A DNA stretch of 64,000 bases from Camelus bactrianus (Eukaryota; Chordata; Mammalia; Artiodactyla; Camelidae): positions 35,853,206-35,917,205 of the forward strand of contig NC_133555.1 of the NCBI RefSeq assembly GCF_048773025.1, read 5' to 3'. The translations under genes and the position numbers were made by a program. The notes under the pieces were generated by a model. It searched no databases and had not been told where the DNA came from. It worked only from the letters and a program-made list of their open reading frames with translations. This document shows positions 48,661 through 60,232 of the stretch, one piece after another (the first letter of the stretch is position 1; every line of letters starts with the position of its first letter).

Positions 48661-49027
48661 AAAGGCGAGATGGAGTGTCTCAGCCTGGACTTCCCCAGAA
48701 GAAGAGCAGAGACAAGGATGTGAATGCAAGTCGTGTCCCTGGAAGGTGACCGCAGGGAGCATGGGAGAGCAGCTGGGAAGGAAAGGAGGTCCCTGGGGTG
48801 CATGGGAGCAGAAGGCACTCTGGGCCAGCCAGGCTCAGCCCCACTAGTGACCTCCAGGAGATGGTGGTGGTGTCCCACTGAGGGGATGAGCAAACCAGAC
48901 AATTTATCCACCAGCTCCCCCCTTTGCTGGTTGGGGCAGGGCCCCATAGACAGGCTGGGACATGTGTGTGGGGCACCACTTCAGCATCCGCTTCAGGGAG
49001 CCGTGAGGGCATCAGATGGAAGACATT

Positions 49028-49041
49028 GCAGCAGAGGGCGC
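49028..49041 (+). promoter_or_regulatory. CTCF-like motif, plus orientation
   Basis: GCAGCAGAGGGCGC differs from the CTCF core at the first position only. Moderate match. Confidence 0.35.
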
Positions 49042-49104
49042 GATGGCTCTGAGATGGGGACAGAGAGTGGGATAGGGAGGCGACAGGACATGACGGAGGG
49101 CCTT

Positions 49105-49215
49105 TGGGAAGGGCTTAGGTTTGTGCTCTGGAGAGATGTTTTATCAGCATCACTCTGGCTGTGGTGTGGGGACAGGAGCAGGGAGCCCAGTCAGGAGGAT
49201 CCAGGAGAGAGGAGG
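49105..49215 (+). repeat. Ancient dispersed repeat fragment
   Basis: 'catcactctggctgtggtgtg' then 'gagcagggagcccagtcagg' belong to the internal part of the same old family found at 37.9 and 59 kb. Confidence 0.5.
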
Positions 49216-50339
49216 AGATGCCCACCTGGCCCAGCAGAAATGGTAAGAAGTGTTCAAATTCCAGGACATTTTAAAAAACACTCTCAGCAATATCTTGGGC
49301 GGATTTTGAGGCATTCTGCTTCCTTTCTTTATCTAAACACAGTGTACTCCAGCCTCAGAGCTGGTGTATGGTTATGGGTTGAGGGACTATGGTCTGCCCT
49401 TTCATGGTGCATAGTCTGGCTGGCTGGTGAGGCAGAGAACAGAGGTGCTAGTGGCCTTGATGTGGTGGCCCCCGCTAGTGGGGTGTCCTTTGTGCATGTG
49501 TGACCTCGTTGGACTCTGGCTAGCCTCCCTGGCCAATGGGTGGCTGAGAACCCCCACAGAGGAGAGGAGGGTCTCCCTTTGGCCCCAGTCAGGGCAGGGA
49601 GCCTCCTGACTGGCCGATACCCTTCTGGGCAAGCTCCAGCCAACTTGCTCCTTGGACACAAAGCCCAGGAACAGCTGAGCTCCCTTTCAAAAGTCTCCAG
49701 GGGCCACATGGGACTGTGTGGTCCCAGCCTTTCCTTTCCAGGGATGCCCACCCTGGGCTGAATCCTTCAGGGAGAGGCTGCACATGTTCTCAGCCATCTC
49801 CAGTCAAGAAGTGGTCCTGCCTCCAAGTTCACATATGTCCGGGATCCCAAAGAATATGTGTCCTGCTCTCTCAAGAAAGCCTGCCCCTTCTCTGGTTTCC
49901 AGAATGGTCCTGCAGGACCCCTAGCCCTCCCCCAAACACACTCTCCTTCTTGCAGGCTGCCCTAGTTCCTGGGAGCCACCACCCGACTTGGATTGCCCTG
50001 GCAGCAGAAGAGAGCATCTCACTCATCCCCCAAGACACCCTGCAGCCCCCACTGCCAGTCTTCCAGTGTGGACTGAGGGGGACAGTCTGGCAGTGGCTGC
50101 TGGGGCAGAGCCAAGGCTGTTGTGTCTGCTGAGCTCTGGCTGGGGTGGTTTGGTCCCCCTTGTTAGGACTCAACTCCATTTAGATGTGTCTCTGTCCCAG
50201 TCATGGCCACAGTGCCACTCTGGAGCATTTTGCCTGTTACCTGTGGCTGCGTTGACCACGTGTAGGCTCGGATAGCTGGCTGTGGGTGCAAGTATCAGAG
50301 TGGAGAGACCTAGATGGGGGAACTCCCACCTGCCTTGGC

Positions 50340-50560
50340 TGGGTGAAATGTGTGTCCATTTTTGTGTGTCCCTGTGTGCATTTGTCTACAAGCGTGCCTG
50401 TGTTTTTGTGTCTGTGAGTGTGTCCATGAGTGTGTGAGTGCCCATGTGTGTACACCTGCAAATGCAGGTGCCCATTCATCTGTGCATATGCACACGTGTG
50501 TTTACCTCTGTGTTTGTGTGTGTCTGTTTATGTGAATGTCTGAGTGTGTACGTGCTGGGG
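50340..50560 (+). repeat. TG-rich low-complexity tract
   Basis: TGTGTGTCC, GTGAGTGTG and TGTGTTT motifs over about 220 bases; no gene content. Confidence 0.7.
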
Positions 50561-51739
50561 GTCTCTGCTGAGTAAGCACTTGTACTGGGCAGGCAGTGCT
50601 GCTGGCCAGGCTGTGGCCTTCCCACAGTTGCATAAACACTGGTCTCAGCTCCCTCCTCAAGCAGGGTGGTCCAGCCTATGGCCCTGCGGCTGGTAGAAAG
50701 GGATGGGGGTGGCAATGGGGTGCTTCCCATTAACCTGGTCCCCTCCATGCTTCCAATGCTAGGTCATGTGCCCCGTAAGGCTGGGGTCCTGTCTGGAGTC
50801 TCTCTATGCCTTACTTGTCCTATCCAGCCTGAGGCCTCAACTGAGTTCTCTTCAAGGTGGCAGGAATATTCACCTCTGCAGTCCTGGTCCAGGCTGAACC
50901 AGAGGGTCAGTGGGGCAGCCAGAGGGCTGGGGGACCTGGGGCAGAGTTCAGCCTCAGAACCCCAGAATCTACCATCCCACCTGGGCTCTGATGTCTCTGC
51001 ATGGCTTCTTGGGATCACCCACTGCATCTTCATCTGCAGGGATGCTGGGGTCACCACTGGGACATGGATTAGATAGTACTGATTCGGGGACCAAGAAGGC
51101 CAGAAATTCAGGCCAACTCAGAATGAAGTCAGTCAGGGTCTTGAAGAAATCAAGTACGAGAGGAAATTCTTACCAGGTCACGAGAAGGAAGGAAATCAGA
51201 CTGCGGGTATGAGAAATTGGACTGTAGGGCTCAACGCACTCAGAGGCAGAGGGGCTGACAGAAAGCTGATAAAGATCTTAAGAGACATCAGAGGGTAGAG
51301 TAAGAGGGTCCAAGCAGCAGTGTGTATGAAGTCAGAGGGAGATGAGGTGGGGGGGGGGGCGACAGAAATTGGGCAGCGGTGTGAGAGGCAGCCCTCATGT
51401 GGCGTAAGTGGTGCTTGGGGTGCCAGGCTGGAGTGCTCTGCCGTTGTTCCTGAGGCCTAGGGTGGCGAGGAGGGCTTAGGGGACGGGGCAAGGATGAGCC
51501 AGCCTGGATACAGGGTCAGCCATACCCCAGGGAACCCAGTCACCTTAGAGAACAGCAGGAAAACCCCAGGCCTTGAACCCGGTCACCCAGCACAGAAAAG
51601 CCTCCCTGGGGTTCTCTCAAGCCCCTTCAGACCAGCCCCAGGCCCGCCCTCACCCAAGTTTGGGGGTTATTTGTTCCTGCCTTCCCAAAGCCACACAATC
51701 CTGGTTTGCCCAAACGCTGACAGAGCATAGCTGGAATGT

Positions 51740-51772
51740 GGTGTGTGTATGTGTGTGTGTGTATGTGTGTAT
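51740..51772 (+). repeat. (GT)n-type microsatellite, interrupted
   Basis: A GT run interrupted by GTAT units. Confidence 0.8.
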
Positions 51773-52489
51773 ACACAAGGCTCCCCAGGGTCGCCCGCCT
51801 AACAGGCCCCCACCCCCCCAAGTCTCAGCAGCCAGGACCCAGGGCCCCTTGGATGGGAAGCGCCTGGAAGGTCAGGGCTGGGAAGGGCCCCAGCCTGCCC
51901 CTCCTCCCCAGTCTGGCTGAGGACGCCTGAGTTTCCACCATTTTCTTCCAATCTCCATTCTCTCCTCTGGCCTATGGGTCTGGATATCTCACATATCCAC
52001 TGAGGCCTTGGTGAGAATGAGAATGCATGTGTCAGAGCCTTTCTGGAGGGCTGGGGGCTGGGGTGAGGCAGTGGAAGACTCTGGGACTCCAGAGATGGGG
52101 CAGACAGTGCCCCCTGGGAAGCCTCAGTTCTTGGCCAACTTCCTGATTTTTATACTTTGGTCCAGCTGAACCTGAGCACCCCTTTCCCCCACTACCCCTG
52201 CACCCTGGATCTGGAGGCCTGTCTTTCCTCCCCTCAGCACCTCATTCATCTCATTCCCCTCCTGGTTTCCTTCCCTCTGTCTCATAGTAGGCTTGGAAGC
52301 CACGTAAAGGTGCTCTAGAATGTGGTTCCCCGAGCTAACTGGGAGAGGTAGTGAGCACGCTGTCCCAAGGGGTGTGCAAACAGAGAGGAAGCAATTCCAG
52401 TCCGAAAGGCTACAGAAGGGGTTCTTGCTCTGGTGGAGGTTGGAAGCACTTGGGCGTCCCCGAGCCCCAGGGCCCAACCTGTGACAATA

Positions 52490-52770
52490 GCCAAGAAAGT
52501 TTTCATGCGAGAAAACAAAGGCCCATGTTGTATGTTTTCCATGAAGCTCAGTTTATGCATCTTCCAGGCCTGCCTGTTTTTCTTCAGCGATTGCATCCTG
52601 CCTACTCCCCCAACTCCCTTTCTGGCCTTAAGAATATTATTTTGTTTACAAAACAATGGTGATGGTAGCTGGTGCCTTCTGTTTTCTATGTCTTTACTTG
52701 GCAAAATAAGACCTTACAAGTCAGCTTTTAAGTTTTGAGGAAATCTCAGTTTGTTGCAGTCAAAAACTCC
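52490..52770. promoter_or_regulatory. AT-rich candidate conserved non-coding element (FOX/SOX)
   Basis: Non-repeat AT-rich sequence within GC-rich surroundings. It has TTGTTTACAAAACAATGG at about 52,643-52,660, joining a forkhead-like palindrome to a SOX-like AACAATGG. It is not coding and matches no repeat I know. Confidence 0.35.
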
Positions 52771-54679
52771 CCAAATCCTTGGATAGAGACCCTTGAATGG
52801 GGCCTGTCCTTTCCAGGCTCAAGACTCATTTGAATCGGGGGCTGAAAGTGTTTCATCTGTGATGACTAAGAGGCCTTCCCTGCCAGTTGGGATGGAGTGG
52901 GGAGTGGAGACTTAGAAGGGCAGTGCAGATGAGCCCTTTGGACAAGCAGGCACTGTAGGTCGGGGCTGGGGGGTGGTGTCACATGAGTGAAGATGCCTCA
53001 ACTTTCTTTGCTGGAATATCTGGGATCCTGAGATTCCAAGTGTCCCCCAGTTGCTCCATGTCCATACCTGTACCCACCTCTGAAGCCTGCAGCTGAAGGT
53101 GGGAAGCCAGTGGCAATGACTCTTGTCCCCAGTTGCAGCACAGGGGGTGGGATGGTGGCTGCAGTGGCAGGAAGCCAAACATCCAATGGCTTCTAGCTCG
53201 GGAAGAGAAACAGTGCTCAGGGCTGAGGGGAGTGAGAATGAAGCTGGGCACATCCCCGGAGTGTCAGGGGTTCCCTCTGCATGGCCTGGGCAGGGAGCCC
53301 CCAAGCGGGTGTCACACCCCAATCCCACAGCTCTACGTGGAGACAGCTCCAGGCCAGCTAGTAGCCAGATGCTCCCTCTCAGGAGCTCAGTTTCTGTGCA
53401 GTCCATCCCCCAGAGGGTGCCTTCCTTGTGGTAAGAGGGTCCCTGGGGTTGGTCTGGAGAGTAGATCTGGAGATGTGGGCAGGCCCCGGGCCCCCAGGCT
53501 TGCTGTGGCTCCAGGGCCACATCACAGAGCAACCCCTACTGTCCTGGGCACCTGAGGATCCAGCTGTCAAGCCCCACATACATGTGGACATGCCTGGCTA
53601 TAGGGTCAGCAGGAGCAAAATGGTTACAGAGTGTCAAGAGTGACCTTGAAATTCAGTCCCTGGCGCCCCCAGGTTGCCTGCCCCACCTGGGCTTCTACCT
53701 CAGTTTCCCCTGTGGTCAGAGTCCTTCTCCTAGGTGGAGGCCCTGATGCCTGCAGGCTGCCTTCCTCCCCTACTTCTCGGAGTAGGACCCGGCTCAGATT
53801 AGGACCCTTAACTCATCAGGACAGCACAACTATCGTGCTCCCAGCACTTCACCAGGTGCCAGGACCTTATAGGGAACTCACACAGAATATAGCTTGGCCA
53901 CGTCCTACTCTAGCCCTGGCCCAGCTCCCAGGTCTCCGGTCCTTGTGCTGTGGCGTGTGCTTTCAGACCTGAGTGAACGAGGAGGGGCCCCTAATTCCAT
54001 TCATCTGGATTGGGTACTGTGCCTGCCAGCCGGACTCTGACCACAAAGTTGGGCAAGAAGGGGCCTCAGACACCTGGACCAACGTCTTTTCCAGGGCAAG
54101 TCTGACGAGCTGCTGCTTGCTTGAACACCTCCAGCAACATGTAGCTCACCCCCTGTGGAGGCAGCTTGGCCAGGTCGGCAGCTCTCTGATGTAGGGCAAA
54201 AATCTGTCCAGGCTTCTCTAGTCCTCAGAAACTGCGTCCTTAGAACTGTTTTACCCCCAACTTGGCCCCTCGATGATCCCCCAGGTTACTCCAGGCCTCT
54301 ATAGTCTAGGTTGCTCCCTTGCTCTAGGATGGGCCTTGCCCTCTGTAAGGCCACTGACCCAACGGGGGCTCAGTTTGTTAGGGCCCTGAGAACTGTCCCA
54401 GCACCCGCTCCAGGAGAGGGTAGGGGGCAAGGGCTGACTCTGCATTATAGAGGGGCCCTGAGGTCACCTGTGCGGAAGGTGGCCTGGAAGGGTGAATGAG
54501 GGCAAGAAAGGCAGCATTATAGGAGAGGGAGGTCCCTGCAGGTTGCCCTGGGGCTTGAGCTCTAGGCCTCAGTTTCCCCTCTGTGCTGGGCTGGAGGTGT
54601 GGGAACCTCTGGTGTTCTGAGTCCTGGAGAGGCCCCTTCTGGATTCTGAGCTTCAGGCTGGGGGGTGGTGGGGGGAGGT

Positions 54680-54860
54680 GACAGCTGCTTTGAAATGTGG
54701 AGAATAATAAAGCAAGGAATGTCTGAGCTCAGGGGAAAAAATAACCCCCACTCGCTGGGCCTCCGACCCTGCGCTGTAATGAATTAAGTACAGGGAGGCA
54801 CGTTTCTTGTGGGGGCGCTGGCTAGGAGGCTAGAAGGCTCCTAATGAGAAACAGGGTCCT
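54680..54860. promoter_or_regulatory. Candidate enhancer-like block
   Basis: GGAATGT (TEAD-like), an A-rich AAAAAATAACC and a homeodomain-like TAATGAATTAAG lie within about 100 bases of non-repeat sequence. Confidence 0.25.
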
Positions 54861-55176
54861 AGGTGGGGCCATCAGGAGCTAGAGGTTCGAGGTCATCTGA
54901 CTCGACCCCTAGGGGTGCTCTCACTCCCCAGAGGCTTCCTCTCAATCTCTTTGAGAGTGAGGCGGTCTACAAGAGTGAGGCGGTGGGCGTCCTATCCCAC
55001 CCCCATGCTGACCTCTGATCCCAGTTTGCACCCCAGTGCTGGCCTTGAAAGGCCAGAAGTGGGAGAAGGTGTGGTTGGCTTGGGGGAACCATCCCCTCAT
55101 TCTCACACCCCTCTTCAAGTATTTTCTGAGCACCTACCAGGTGGTACCTCTTGTGTGCAAGACGGTGGGGCCAATG

Positions 55177-55190
55177 CTGCCCCCTGCCGG
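55177..55190 (-). promoter_or_regulatory. CTCF-like motif, minus orientation
   Basis: The minus strand reads CCGGCAGGGGGCAG, a good CTCF-core match. Confidence 0.4.
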
Positions 55191-55524
55191 ACCGATCAAA
55201 CCCGCAGTCCTGCCCACCAGCTTCTGACCAGCAAGTGCCCAGGCCGGACAGGTTTCCAGTCTTCACAGCCCCTCCCCTTCCTCTGTCAATCCTGCTGCCC
55301 TCTGTGGCCTCACCTGCTTTCATCCCTCTGTTCCTGGCTCCAGCTCAGTATCACCACCCCTTCCCCTTTCCTGGGTTTTTTTGACATCAGTGGCTGTGGG
55401 CCCAGTTCTACCTTTCCAGTCCACCAGTCTGGGGGATCTGGTTTTTTTAGGAGTCACCTCCCCCCACATCCTCTCTCTCTTTCCCAGGTAAACTTAGCGT
55501 ACCCCCAACAAGGCTGACACTCTC

Positions 55525-55600
55525 GGGTCTTCACACATGCTGTTCCCTCTGTCTGGTGGTCCCCCATTCATCTACTCCTCAAGACTGCTTTCTGAAAAAC
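55525..55600 (+). repeat. L2 LINE fragment
   Basis: 'cacatgctgttccctctgtctgg' and 'actcctcaagactgctttc' are L2-like. Confidence 0.5.
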
Positions 55601-55774
55601 CACCCCTTCCCAGGGTGGGGGCAGGGAACACTGGGTTAGTGAGTGATGAAACTGTCAGCAAAAGGGTAAATTCTCAGCAAGGGAGCTATAGAGGGGTGCA
55701 GTCAGGTAGGGATGTTCTTGAGGCTCCCCAAGGATCCTGGCTTCCCAGCCTCTGCCAGCTTGGGGCAAGGCTCC

Positions 55775-55975
55775 CATTTTATTTTTAAGAAGTCTGGCCT
55801 GGGCCTTGGAGCTTGAAATATTCTCCCCCACCATCCTTTCTCTCCCCCACCCACTTTAATTAAAAACATTGTTTTTCAAGCACATGTTAATTAAAAAGCA
55901 AACATGTTTTGCTAAGTAATTTGGAAGCTCTGGTTATGCAAACCAGTCGTTCCAGTTAAAAAAATCCTTCACCCA
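55775..55975. promoter_or_regulatory. Homeodomain/MEF2/POU-rich candidate conserved element
   Basis: A sharp AT-rich block in GC-rich DNA. It contains TTATTTTTAA (MEF2-type, about 55,779-55,788), TTTAATTAAAAA and TGTTAATTAAAAA (homeodomain-type, about 55,855 and 55,886), and TTATGCAAACC (octamer-like, about 55,934). No repeat family recognised. Confidence 0.4.
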
Positions 55976-57109
55976 GCTTTCCCCAGTGTCTTGGGAGCTG
56001 AGGACCCTTGTGGCTACATCCTTCTAGTGCTTACACTCCCTGTGGCGGCCTAGCCGGGGCAGGGTGTCCTCTCCGTTTTACAGGTGGGGATAGAGACCTA
56101 GACCTCCCAGCAAACCCAGCAATACCAAGCCCCTGAAAATGTGTGCTTTGGGCCTGGGGAGCAATATCTGGTGAGGAGGGTAATTCAGTCCTGTGCCCCA
56201 GGAAGAGAAGGCTGGCAGGTGCTGGGCCACCTCCCTGAAGTTTCCAGAACACCTGGGGCTATGACTACCCAAAGCTGGGACAGTAGGTCCCTGAGGTGAG
56301 GGCCCAAGTGAGGACCAGCCTGATGGGTCAGGGAAGCACCGGATGCTCAGATCCCCACTCTGTGTCTGGTGTTGCCCACAGTGCCATGTCTCCACCCTGG
56401 CTCCAGGGGCCCCGAGGCCCTTCACACCCTGTGTAGTACCCTCAGGGCCCACTGCAGGGAGCTAGAGTCCCTAAGATGCAGGGTTCAGTGACCTCTAGCC
56501 TCTCCTGTTCCCCACTCCTGGCAGTGATGGGGACATCTCACCTAGAAGCCTCTCCAAATCTTGCCACCACCTTGTAAGCTGCATGTTGGCTCTCCCAGCT
56601 TGGAGTTCCACCAACAGGAGGGTGTCTCTTAATGTGTGCCCGTGTGTGCTCCATGTGTGAGTCTGTACCCAGGTGTAAGTCACTGTTGGCCAGGAACCTA
56701 GTGTGAAGGGGTCTCTCTCTGCTTCCTGAAGGAGGGGAATGCAGAGGTCCTGCCTGCTGGGGCTAGAGTAGGGATAGGGCAGTGACCAGGAAGAATATGT
56801 TTAATGGGGGAGGGGAGAGAGACGCCTCCCTACCCTGCCCCAGGCACTGACCCCAGCACTGTGGGACACGGTGGGCCGGATGGCGTGCGCGCGGGCGCAC
56901 ACACACACAGGGACACAGGCTGAGGCGCGGGGAGACAGGAGTCTAAGCTTTGTGTTACCCAGCCGGCCCTCTCCCTCGTCTGTACTCGGCCTTCTTTTCT
57001 GTAAAATGGGGAGTATGCGCTGGGATGTGTGCAACTTATTACACGCAGTGTTTCCCCCACGGGGACACACACACCCTCACAAGCCACGACACACGGTGAC
57101 ACACAGCGA

Positions 57110-57550
57110 CACACGCTGGAGGCCAGTCCCAGGGCCCGCCCTCCCTCGGCGAGGCGCCAGAGACGCACACACTGCCGCCTCCCCGGCTCACACCCACATC
57201 CCGGGAGGAGCCCTGCTCCCGCCGCGCTGCCCCGGGGGCCCGCGGCGCGGCGCTTCTGTGTTCTGCTCCCTTTGCCGCGCCTGGAAACCGCAGTGGGCCG
57301 GCCGGGATGAGCTCACGCCGCCGCCGGCCGCCCAGGCCTAACGCGCTCCAGATGCCGGGCGGCCGGGGCCCGGAGCCCAGAGGACGGCCCTCTGGCGCCC
57401 CCTGCAGGGCTCAGCGGCTCCCGGCGGGCCCGGCGGGCCGGCTGGCGGCTCCCGGCCGCGGGACGGCGGTGGGGGCCGCCCCCGGAAGGGGCGGGGCTTA
57501 GCTCGCCCTCCCGCTTTCCCTCGGGCCCTTTCTGCTCTCCGAGTTCTGTA
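57110..57550. promoter_or_regulatory. Orphan CpG island
   Basis: About 440 bases of dense CpG and GC boxes, 11 kb downstream of MYL3, with no recognised gene on either strand. The open frames across it are GC-rich artefacts rich in Pro, Arg and Gly. It may mark an unannotated promoter or a CTCF-bound element. Confidence 0.6.
57394..57409 (-). promoter_or_regulatory. CTCF-like motif, minus orientation, in the CpG island
   Basis: The minus strand reads CCCTGCAGGGGGCGCC; the core CCTGCAGGGGGCGC has one mismatch to consensus. Confidence 0.4.
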
Positions 57551-58994
57551 CCCGCTGCGATTTGCTGCGAAGGCTGTTCCGCCTTCCCTTCGCGGTTTCC
57601 AGGACCCAGCCCACGACCCCCCGGGCGGTTCAGCGTCCACGTGCTGGGTGGCGGCCCTTCCACCTTCTGCCCTCGCCAAAACCTCGGGGTCCCACCCCTA
57701 CCCCCACCACACCCCAGTTCCCCGGAATTCCAGGACTGTCCACCAGGTATGCAGCTCAGGACGCCGCCCCGGCCCTGACTAGGCCCTGCCCACTCTTGTT
57801 CCTCTTGGAACAAACACCCTAGTTTCTACTGGGAAAGCAGCAGGGGCCTGACCACCACCTGTTTTTAATAAGGAGCTGGTATTTCCCCGAAATCGCGGGC
57901 CCGTGGCTGACCTCACGGGGATGACGGCTGGCCATGGGCCAGGGGGCGGGAGCCGACTCTGTGTGAGCCCCTGACGCCTGGCCTTGCGGAGATGTCGGGC
58001 AGAGAAGGGGGGCTCTGGTTTCCAGTTCCAGCTCAGTTGCTGGCTCATGCAAAAATCTGTCCCTCTGTCTGTCTACAGTGTTGTGTACCCCGGGCCAGAA
58101 CGGCCAACGCCCCTCCTCCTCAGCCCTGCCCAGGGTCCCGCCTTCCTTCTGCCTCCTTGTGTGGTCCTGGCAAACTGCTTAACCTCTCACCTCTCATTTC
58201 CTCCACTGTTAGGATGGGGCTATTGTGGGATTAGAGAGGGGACCAGCTAGGGAGAGTAGAGGGACCCCAGGAACAAGTAATTTCTAGAAGATAGGAGGAG
58301 GGGACTCTCGGGAGCTTAGGGGCCAGGGATCAGGTCCTAGGCTTCCTGGGGCAGAGTTGGGGAGTTAGGGGAAGGGCCTCTGGGGAGAGGGGGGCAGCAC
58401 AGATGTCCTGGCAGAATGATAGTGTTCCGTGAAGGGTTAGCATAGGGGGCTTGGGACACCCAGAGTTGGGGGAGGGTGTCAGGAAAGACTTTCCAGAGGA
58501 GAGGGTGCTGAGTGAGGTGCAGTTAGTCAGGGTGAGACAAGGTGGGCTAGAATCCTTAGGCAATGAAAGGGTGGAGTTGGTGGGGGGCGGGGTGGAGACA
58601 GAATAGAGAGTAGAACCAGGCAGTCAGGTCCAAGGCATCTCTGGTAGTAAGGACTCTGCTCAAGACACCATGAGGAGCCTTGGGAACTGGTTCTGAAGCC
58701 CTATCTGTATCTGAGGGAAAAAGAGAACCAGAGGGGTACACAGGGTGCGTTGGAAGGACGGAGGCCAGGAGCCACAGGGGAAGCCGGGAGACAGGAGTAA
58801 AGGCAGTGGGCAATGGACATGTCTGGTGGCTGGAAGATGTTGCCTGCTCTGCGACCTGCACTTTCCAAATGCTGGGGGGGTTCCCCCCTAAAAGGAACAA
58901 CAGTAGCAGTGACTCACACTTTCTGAGCACGATATGTGCCAGGCAATGCTCTGCACACTTACAGGAATTAACGCAACCTCTTTTCCCTAAGATT

Positions 58995-59297
58995 CTATTC
59001 ATTCATTCATTCAACAGATGTTTACCAAGTACCTAGTATGTGCCAGACATGTTCCAGATGCTGAGAATCCAGCAGTGACAAGACAGATAAAAAACCCTGC
59101 CCACAAAACATTTACATACGGAAGGGGAAGAGAGCTACTATATACATGAATAAAATATTTGGTATGTCAGATTGTGAGAAGTGCTACAGAGGAAATTAGA
59201 GGGTATGGGGGATCAAGAACACAGAGCAGGTGGGCACACTTTTTGAGAGGGTGTTCTGGGAGAGCCTCACTGAGGAGGTGACATTTGAATACAGACC
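58995..59297 (+). repeat. Ancient dispersed repeat, left part
   Basis: Starts with (ATTC)4, then 'gtacctagtatgtgccagac', 'gagcctcactgaggaggtg' and 'acatttgaatacagacc'. The copy breaks off where a hAT fragment is inserted. Confidence 0.65.
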
Positions 59298-59612
59298 AAA
59301 TCTGGCTCGCCCCCTCTTTCTTAGCTGAGAACAGTTTTTACAGAAGAGAATTTGCAATCAATTCCAAGGTAAGGAACACTAACTTTGATGCTATCCCCAT
59401 AAAAGAATTCCATTCTTCTTAGTAGACCTGTATTACTGAAAACCAAAACCAAAAGCAAAAAACAGGACTCAGGTCTTCTCATTATATTTTGAGTTTCATC
59501 AGTAAACATTTTGTGGAAATTCATTTTCTCTTACATATAAACACCCGCATAATATTCTCAGTTTTGTCTCTTGGCCCACAAAGCCTAAGAAAATGTTTAC
59601 TGGTCCTGGTCT
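59298..59612 (+). mobile_element. hAT (Charlie-type) DNA transposon fragment
   Basis: 'aaatctggctcgccccc', 'ttagctgagaacagttttta' and 'ttggcccacaaagcctaag' with 'aaatgtttactgg' follow the order of a non-autonomous hAT-Charlie consensus with the 'ccaaatctggcccgcc' and 'tggcccgcaaagcctaaaatatttactatctgg' arms. It splits an older repeat in two. The terminal repeats are too diverged to place exactly. Confidence 0.55.
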
Positions 59613-59820
59613 CTACCCAGGAGGTGAGGAAATGAGCTGTGTGGATATCTGGGGGCAGAGGGAACAGCCAGTGCAAAGGCCTGGAGGCAGGAGCTAGTGA
59701 GGCACATCAAGGAGGCCAGTAGGTTTGGAGCCCTGTGAGTGAGGAGGAGAGTGATAAGAAAGAGTAAGAGGGTAGGAGGAACTTGGGCAGATTGTGCAAG
59801 ACCTTGTGCCAATTCCTAGG
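59613..59820 (+). repeat. Ancient dispersed repeat, right part
   Basis: 'gtggatatctgggggcagag', 'ggaacagccagtgcaaaggc' and 'caaggaggccagtagg' continue the left part after the hAT interruption. Confidence 0.65.
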
Positions 59821-60056
59821 TATTTTTAAAAATGTGTGTGGCTGTCTCTAATGGAATATCTTTTAAAATTATATTTTCTAATTTATTATTGCTGTGGGAT
59901 AGAAAGTTATTGATTTTGTACATTAATCTTTTCTCCTGGCCCTCTTAGTTTTATTCTCTTATAGTTTTATTAGTTTTTCAGTTGGTTTGGATTTGTTTTA
60001 GAAGGCACTTTTTATCATCCACAAATGATGCATTTTAATCTTGCCTACATATAGTT

Positions 60057-60232
60057 CGGCTCTTCCTTTCTTTCCCTCCATCCACTCTTTCTTCTTGCCT
60101 TCCTACTCTCCCCTCTTCTTCTTCCTCTCCCCTTCCCTCCTCCTCTCTCCTCCCTTCTCCACTCCTCCCTTCCAGTTCCCTTTTTCCTTCCTCCTTCCCT
60201 CCCCTCCCCTCGCTTCTTCTCAGCCCCTCCCC
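60057..60232 (+). repeat. Polypyrimidine tract
   Basis: About 175 bases, nearly all C and T (TTCC, CTCC, TCTT units). A long purine-pyrimidine strand asymmetry. Confidence 0.9.

Noticed and set aside
48724-49503. A 259-codon plus-strand open frame after the L1 at 48.6 kb
   Set aside because: Runs through an old dispersed repeat. Composition is not protein-like and no motif is recognised.
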